Shown one piece after another: positions 33,640 through 40,000 of a stretch of DNA of 40,000 bases. How positions within the stretch are numbered: position 1 is the stretch's first letter; the number at the start of each line of letters is the position of its first letter. A program made the position numbers and the translations under genes. Origin of the DNA: Neocallimastix lanati (nom. inval.) (lineage: Eukaryota > Neocallimastigomycota > Neocallimastigomycetes > Neocallimastigales > Neocallimastigaceae); NCBI GenBank assembly GCA_016946835.1, contig JACVTC010000029.1, forward strand, positions 475,001 to 515,000. The letters are read 5' to 3'. The notes beneath the pieces are model-generated. The model was given only the letters and a program-made list of their open reading frames with translations, made no database searches and was not told where the DNA came from.

Positions 33640-34130
33640 GAATTGTAGCTCATCTAAAGCTGAAGTTTTACCGAAAAGGAACATAAAAATACATTTATTA
33701 ATTTGCTTTTCACAATTTAAAATAGATGAGTAGGAAGAGAATAAAGGTAAATTCCTTTATTTAAGTTCCAAACTAAATAAAAAGGTCATTGATGAAATTT
33801 AATGACTTCAATCTAGCATTTGAAAAAAGTGTAACATTTAAATATCCAATAGATAAATGACTGATCACCTTTCCCAAAACATAGACAACATTTTGGTTTC
33901 TGTAACACTATCATCTCTCAAGGCAATAGTAGTATTGTACTTATATCTACATCTTAAACGTAATATCTAATTAAATTCTTGACTAAGCTTAGTGTATTTA
34001 TAACAAAGATTAAATAAAGTTTTTGATTTAAAATAGTTAGTTCCTTTAATATCTTGTTTTGTAACAATATCAGACCAATATATACTTCAATAATATCACT
34101 AGACTTTAATGAATAATTTTTAAATAATTA
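33640..34130 (-). pseudogene. Probable non-LTR retrotransposon (LINE) C-terminal relic
   Basis: The region is less AT-rich than its surroundings and reads on the minus strand as broken protein. In order: LRLRCRYKYNTTIAL (about 33965-33920), then in a shifted frame CCLCFGKGDQSFIYWIFKC (about 33890-33830), then FMFLFGKTSALDELQF (about 33690-33640). The pattern C-x-x-C, an aromatic or His-rich 'xWIFKC', then a 'FLFGK' segment resembles the zinc-knuckle-like tail of LINE ORF2 proteins. Stops and shifts are frequent. No reverse transcriptase core is present in the window, so this is family inference from a short motif. Confidence 0.4.
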
Positions 34131-34228
34131 TTATACTATTTTTTAAAATAAAAGCTACATTATTGTATTAAATACTTTCAAAATTTATAATCGCAATAAT
34201 AACAAGTATTTAAATATCAAATGTCATA

Positions 34229-34271
<43 letters not shown>

Positions 34272-34562
34272 TTTTTAATAGTTATTTTTATTTTAATTTA
34301 TTTAGTATTTTATTTTATATTTTATTCTCATTTTATATCATTATGAGAATAATCTTTCTGATATAGTTTTGGATTATTTTTTTTATTACTATTCTAATTA
34401 ATAAAATAATTATATATTATTGATTAATAGATATTTCGAAAATTAAAAATCGAAGTATCATTTTTTTAAAGTATTTCCAAAAAAAATCAATAGAATTGAA
34501 TATCTTTTAACAATTTATTAGAAAATTATTAAACTAAGATATATATATAAATGTATAATAAA

Positions 34563-34606
<44 letters not shown>

Positions 34607-35333
34607 AAATTAATATTATTAATATAAAGCATTCTACATGTATTTAAAAAGTATAAATATTTTTCTTATTATTTATCTTTTTTTTTTTTTTTTTCATTTA
34701 TATTTAAATTAACATCACTTCAAAAGAAATACAACAAAATCGTGGAAATGTCACAATAATCAAATAACTCATAAAAATTACCAATTAGTTTTTATTCCCT
34801 TTTTTTATTTTATTTCTAAATTTATAGTTAACGATTATTATTTTTATTATTATATTATTATTATTATTATATTTTTTTGTAATATTTTTTTTGTAGAATA
34901 AACAGCTATCTTTAATAAAAAAAATTTTTTTTAAAATGATAATCTGAATACTTCAAATCAACTAAAAAAAAAAAAAATAATAATAAATTAATAAAATAAA
35001 TATAGTTAAGATTATTTGTATATTGCTTACATATTTATATATTTATTTTATTTTAGTTTTTATTTTTATTTTATTTTATTTTATTTCTTATTTTATCTCT
35101 TATTTTATTTTTATTTTTATTTTACTTATTAGTATTTATTATTTTATTTCTTCCGTTTTCTGTTGTGCTGATTTTTTATTTTATTTTATCTCTTATTTTA
35201 TTTTTTTTTTATTTTATTTTTATTTTTATTTTTATTTTTATTTTTATTTTTATTTTTATTTTACTTATTTGTATTTATTATTTTATTTCTTCTGTTTTCT
35301 GTCTTTTTGATTTTTGATTTTTATTGGTTTCTT

Positions 35334-35390
<57 letters not shown>

Positions 35391-35922
35391 AATTATATCA
35401 TTTAAGTAATAACTAAAATGATAATGATAAAAATTATATATATATATATATATTTTTTTTTCTTTTAAATTAACATGAAAATATTTACATCTATAATAAA
35501 AAATAAATTATAGATATATTAAAGTAAAAATATATTATTAGAATATTAATACTATTTCTTTATTTTTTAAATATAGTATAATTATATAAATATATATATT
35601 ATATGATCGATAGGATTTTTAAAATTATATAATTATATATAATTATATATTATATATTTATAATATTTGATCGATAGGTATATAGCTATATAAACATACT
35701 AAAAATATTATTTTTTTTTTTGATACAATATTGTTTTAAATAATTTTATAATATACAATTAATTTTTATTTTTATAAAATTATTTGAATATTTTATATTT
35801 TAATTTTTTTATTATATATATTTAATACTTCAATATTTGCTATTTATTATTAATTTTGTAATGATATAGTAAATATAAAAATAAATTATTATTTAATTTA
35901 TTTATTTACTTATTCATTTTTA
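34131..35922. repeat. Low-complexity intergenic region
   Basis: It contains a 35-nt poly(A) at 34232-34266, (AT)n at about 34568-34601, a (TTTTA)n-rich stretch at 35023-35330, and a poly(T) of ~48 nt at 35336-35383 that switches to poly(A). Within the (TTTTA)n stretch a ~139-bp unit is repeated: 'ttacttattagtatttatta' at 35122 and 'ttacttatttgtatttatta' at 35261, each followed by 'tttctt(c/t)(c/t)gttttctg'. The 95-codon frame at 35023-35310 is an artefact of this repeat. No gene was seen. Confidence 0.75.
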
Positions 35923-38188
35923 TTATTCCATCTCAAAACCACCCATTCCTTCCGTTATAGCACGTAATAATTTTTGTTTTAATTGGGTATAAGTTGAATA
36001 AGGTGGTAAATCAATACGATTAAAACTAGATAAATTATAATAATGTAATATATTTAATTTAAAATTTATAGAAAAAAATTTTTTATTAAAATAATTATTT
36101 GAAAAAAATAAAAATATAAAATAATTAAAAATAAATTAATAAATTAATAAAAAAGTATATTAATAATATAAATTTACTTAACATAATAATTTAATTTATT
36201 TATTAATTACCAGGTATGACTTTTTGGTAAATCGTCCTCTGTTCCAAATCTTTTAAGTTTGAAATGTTGTATTTTACCACTGCCTTGAAGATCTTTAAAA
36301 CCAGTAACAGGAACTTGTGAAGTACCAGTGGCAAAAATTAATAATTGAGTTTGTTTTTCTTTATCAAATTCCTCAACACACTAAATATAAATAAATAAAT
36401 AAAAATATAAATAAACAAATAAAAATAAAAAAATAAATAAAATAAAATTTAAATAAAAATAAATGAAATAAAATTTAAATAAAAATAAATAAATAAATAA
36501 ATAATAAATATTTTGAATATATTAATAAATATATATACCTTCCAAAAGTTAACTATAGTGATATCATTTTTATCATAACCTTCATAATCAGTATTATTTT
36601 CCCAATCATTAATATTTATTTCATTGATACCAGAAATTAAATACTGTTATTAAATTACCAATAAATTTAAAATGTTTATATATATTTATATAATAGAATA
36701 TTTAATAAAAAATAAAATAAAATAAAATAAAATAAAATAAAATAAAATAAAATAAAATAAAATAAAATAAAATAAAATAAAATAAAATAAAATAAAATAA
36801 AATAAAATAAAATAAAATAAAATAAAATAAAATAAAATAAAATAAAATAAAATAAAATAAAATAAAATAAAATAAAATAAAATAAAATAAAATAAAATAA
36901 AATAAAATAAAATAAAATAAAATAAAAATAAATAAATAAATAAATAATTTATTAATTAATTAATTAATTAAATAATAAAACTTTCGTACTTTTAAATCAA
37001 CTTCATTAAATAATGTATTAATTTTTCTTGGAATTATTTCATAAAATCCTTCTTTTAATGCATTTAGTTGTTCCTCGTCTTTACAATATAATTTATTTTT
37101 AACGACAAGACTAAAAGGTTTATTAAATATTAAATCATAAATAAATATATTTTAAAATTTTTTTAAATATAAATTATATAATATTTTTAATTAAATATTA
37201 TTATAATACATATTAAAATAACATATTATTACAACATAAAAATAAATATAAAATATAAAATATAAATTATAAAATATAAAATATAAATTATAAATTATAA
37301 AATATCAATACAAATATAAAAAATAAAAAAAAAAGTTACTCTATATATTCTTGTTTATTAGAATCAGTAACATCAATATTTGAACCATTTGGTTTTAATT
37401 CTTTTTTAATATGATTACCGAAACAATCAATTTCATCAATTTCAAATGTTAAACATAAATTATCAGCACCCAGGTTATTCCTATTTATTATATTTATTAG
37501 TTTAATTAAATAAAATAATAATGTATAATTAATAATAATTACAAAGATAGTTGTAATAAATTTTTATTGTTGTAAATAGTTTGTTATAAATAAATATTAA
37601 AAAATAAAATAAAATAAAATAAATAGTAGAATATGAATATAAGGTACAGATTGAATAAAATAAAATAAAATAAAATAAATTAATAATAATCTAAATTATT
37701 AATAACAGATAACAACAATAACCATTAATTATTATTATCTTTATATATAACGTAAAAAATTAAATTACATACTTTAACCAATTAATATTTTTGTAAAGCT
37801 CGGGATCGACATATTCTAAATCTGAAAATTTTAATGGTTTATCTAGGAGTTTCTTATAGAACAATAAACTGAAGGTAAGTGATAAATTTTGTTTATGAAA
37901 GATTGCCAATCCAAGAATACGACCAATAAATTTGAAATAATCTAAATGATTTGGTTCAGCGATACCAGAATTTGGATTAATTTCTAATTCATAAGAATCA
38001 TCATGGGAATACTGTAAAAGGTAATAGTTTGGATTTCCAATTTCCTTTGAAATTTGATAAAAGAAATCCCTAATATATATAAATTAATAAAATATTAATT
38101 GATTAATTAATTAAATGAAATAATATATAATTTAGTATATTTTTAATAAAATAAAATAATAATTATAATAATAATAAAAAAAAAAAAT

Positions 38189-38224
<36 letters not shown>

Positions 38225-40000
38225 ATATAAAATAATATATAAATTAAAATAATGAATATAAAAAAAAAATCCTTGTTTTTTCTAATAGAAATATTTATAT
38301 ATATAACACAAATAACAAAAATAAATAAAGGTAATAGTAATAATATTATTAACAATAATAATAATAATAATAGAAAAAACAATAATAATATTAACAATTA
38401 TTATTATTATTATTATTATTATTATTGTTATTATTATTATTATTATTATTAAATTACCTTAATAAACCACCGGCATCTATTCCTTTTTCATCTGTATATT
38501 TAATTTTTAATCCTCCTTTTAATGATGATGGTGATTTATTCATAATATTATCATAGGCTTCACTATATAATTTATTCCTATTAATAGTAATGAGAGTTCT
38601 ACAATTTCTTATTTTCATACTATTCATATTTCTAAGTTGTTTTACTTTTTTCTCGAAATTTATTCTATAATTTGGCGTAATTATTCTACAATAATAATTT
38701 AAAAAACAAAAAATTAAAAAATAAAAAATTTACATATATATTTAATAAAAAAAAATATCAATTAAAAATAATTAATAGTTTATTTTTATATATTTTTACT
38801 CTTTTGATATATTAGATTCTAAAAATAATAGGTAATAAACAAATATATAAATATAATAGATTAATATTTATGTATATAATTAATATATATAATTAATTTC
38901 AATTTTATAAACAAATTATATTTTAAATTTTATTTATTACTATTATTATTATTTTTATTTTTTAATATGCATATATATATATATGTATATATATTTATCA
39001 ACAAACCATTATTATCCTCTTTACAAATTTTAGTGAAAACTTTTGGAAATGAACCTTTTTCATTTTTATTATCTTTACGGTGACCGTATACCCAACCATC
39101 CTTATAATTCCAATCAGTAACAATTAAAAATTCGTCCTTTTTAATGTCTAATTGATCATATTCATAAGCTGTGAAATCACTTAATGAAATAACAAGTGAT
39201 AATGTTTCTAATTTTTGTTTAATAGTATCTTTTTTCATTTTTTCTTTTCTTTGATTTCTAGTAATTCTCATTTCATTTTCTCCTTGTCCTCTTTTTGTTT
39301 CATTTTCTCCTTGTTCTCTTCTTGTTTCATTTTCTCCTTGTTCTCTTCTTGTTTCATTTTCTCCTTGTTCTCTTCTTGTTTGATTTTCTCCTTGCTCTCT
39401 TCTTGTTTCATTTTCTCCTTGCTCTCTTCTTGTTTCATTTTCTCCTTGTACTCTTCTTGTTTCATTTATATTTAAATCTTATATTTAAAAATATTTAATA
39501 TAAATTTGATGAATTTTTTATAATAAAATTTAATAAATAGTAAAATTCTATTATATATATATATAGTTTTTAATTATAATATTATATATTATTTTTTACT
39601 ATTTACTATTATAATTCTAAAATTAAATATAAAAATATATTACTATCTTCATATTTATAAATTCGAATAAAGACACCGGCGATACATTCATAACCATATT
39701 CAAATAATTTGTCTTTTCGAATACTAAAACTTATTGAATTATAATATTTACTTAAAAATGTAAATGAATCATTATCATCTTTATTATATATATTAATAGT
39801 AATAATAATAAAGAAAAAAGGATTTAAATTATAAATATATATTTTCAATTATTTTAAAAGTTTTATAATAACAATAATAACAACAACAATAATAGTATAA
39901 ATATATATATAAAAATAATTTTTGAGAGAGAGAGAAAAAAAAAATTATTTTTTACCTATATGACGAGTAATATCATTAATATTTTTGATAAACAATATAC
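35923..40000 (-). CDS. SH3-HECT E3 ubiquitin ligase, NEDD4/Rsp5-like, 11 exons in window, 5' end missing
   Basis: Exons in gene order: 40000-39956 (partial), 39778-39644, 39477-39007, 38818-38800, 38685-38458, 38069-37773, 37480-37340, 37110-36990, 36643-36539, 36380-36211, 36025-35923 (stop). Every junction is GT..AG and every exon length agrees with its phases. In order the protein has an unrecognised N-terminal segment, seven 9-residue repeats (ETRREQGEN), an SH3 domain (AYEYDQLDIKKDEF, DGWVYGHR, KGSFPKVF), about 30 linker residues, and a complete HECT domain. HECT landmarks are KGIDAGGLLRDFFY, FIGRILGLAIFHKQ, KYLISGINEI, TGTSQVPVTGFKDLQGSG and the catalytic SHTCFNRIDLP. The active Cys accepts ubiquitin from an E2 and passes it to substrate. 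Ending GGFEME is compatible with the NEDD4 family. No WW domain precedes HECT within the window; a C2 domain could lie upstream. Early exons are less certain than the HECT exons. Confidence 0.9.
36711..36925. repeat. (AAAAT)n microsatellite in a HECT intron
   Basis: About 43 uninterrupted 5-bp units, followed by (AAAT)n and (TTAA)n. They occupy most of the 346-nt intron 36644-36989, which is the second longest intron of the gene. Confidence 0.9.
38070..38457 (-). repeat. Longest HECT intron, filled with homopolymer and triplet repeats
   Basis: This 388-nt intron carries a ~34-nt poly(A) at 38190-38223, (AAT)n near 38350-38395 and (ATT)n at 38400-38450 (plus-strand sense). Frames in either direction through it (38188-38452) are repeat artefacts. 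Confidence 0.75.
39275..39463 (-). repeat. 27-bp tandem repeat encoding seven 9-residue units
   Basis: Seven units of 27 bp lie between 39463 and 39275. In the frame continuous with the SH3 domain they read ETRREQGEN, with variants VQ, QT and KRG. In another minus frame they read KQEENKEKM with an ATG, which produces a tempting separate 65-codon frame (39465-39268). Splicing phase from the exon 39778-39644 selects the ETRREQGEN reading. Confidence 0.85.

Noticed and set aside
39215-39498. Plus-strand frames rich in Phe/Leu/Ser and the minus-strand KQEENKEKM frame
   Set aside because: Alternative readings of the 27-bp repeat. Splicing phase and continuity with SH3 support only the ETRREQGEN frame.
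1-40000. Dictyostelium-like origin
   Set aside because: The base composition would fit, but reversed-domain secreted GH3 enzymes and this style of ankyrin family fit anaerobic gut fungi better. This is inference and not proof.

Overview
This window looks like nuclear DNA of an anaerobic gut fungus (Neocallimastigomycota; inference). The intergenic DNA is extremely A+T-rich, with long poly(A), poly(T), (AT)n and (AAAAT)n tracts. Genes have short GT..AG introns. The three intact secreted enzymes carry a fungal-type signal peptide but have the reversed GH3 beta-glucosidase domain order known from rumen bacteria. Long ankyrin proteins of the 'YLIDHGADINKENKDGxTPLxxAC' type are abundant. Dictyostelium-like AT-rich genomes were considered and judged less likely. 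No tRNA, rRNA or CRISPR array was seen.

Layout. (1) 165-5087 and 6387-11365 are two copies of a ~4.9 kb segmental duplication. Each carries one intact ankyrin-repeat gene (467-2914 and 6714-9173, + strand) and ~2.2 kb of conserved 3' flank. Between them, at 5088-5905, sits a 5'-truncated piece of a GH3 gene with its own 3' flank. (2) 13.47-28.2 kb is a tandem array of three two-exon GH3 genes (13598-16228, 18264-20894, 25365-28001; 839 aa each). Each has a TATA box about 125-130 bp upstream of the start and an intron just after the signal peptide. The spacer between copies 2 and 3 is the expanded version of the spacer between copies 1 and 2. It has gained repeated ~0.7 kb units, a poly(A)-tailed retroelement fragment (22944-23503), a probable solo LTR (23555-24327) and a perfect 24-bp hairpin (24641-24693). 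(3) 28.5-34.1 kb is a gene graveyard. It holds a broken minus-strand ankyrin gene (31298-28498), a candidate MITE with 10-bp target duplications (32339-32677), an ankyrin relic, a fifth GH3 remnant with a ~1.57 kb internal deletion (33241-33402), and a probable LINE relic. (4) 34.1-35.9 kb is low-complexity DNA. (5) 35923-40000 (minus strand) is the 3' part of a multi-exon NEDD4/Rsp5-like HECT ubiquitin ligase. It has an SH3 domain directly upstream of HECT, a 9-residue tandem repeat, a 19-nt microexon, and an intron inside the catalytic cysteine codon.

Together: the GH3 enzymes would be secreted and hydrolyse beta-linked gluco- or xylo-oligosaccharides released from plant fibre. The ankyrin proteins have no visible enzyme domain and are presumably intracellular binding proteins. 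The HECT protein acts in ubiquitin transfer. No shared pathway links the three families. What links them is the locus, where GH3 and ankyrin segments have repeatedly been duplicated, fused and decayed side by side. All intron and exon boundaries here come from splice signals, reading phase and protein-family conservation read by eye.
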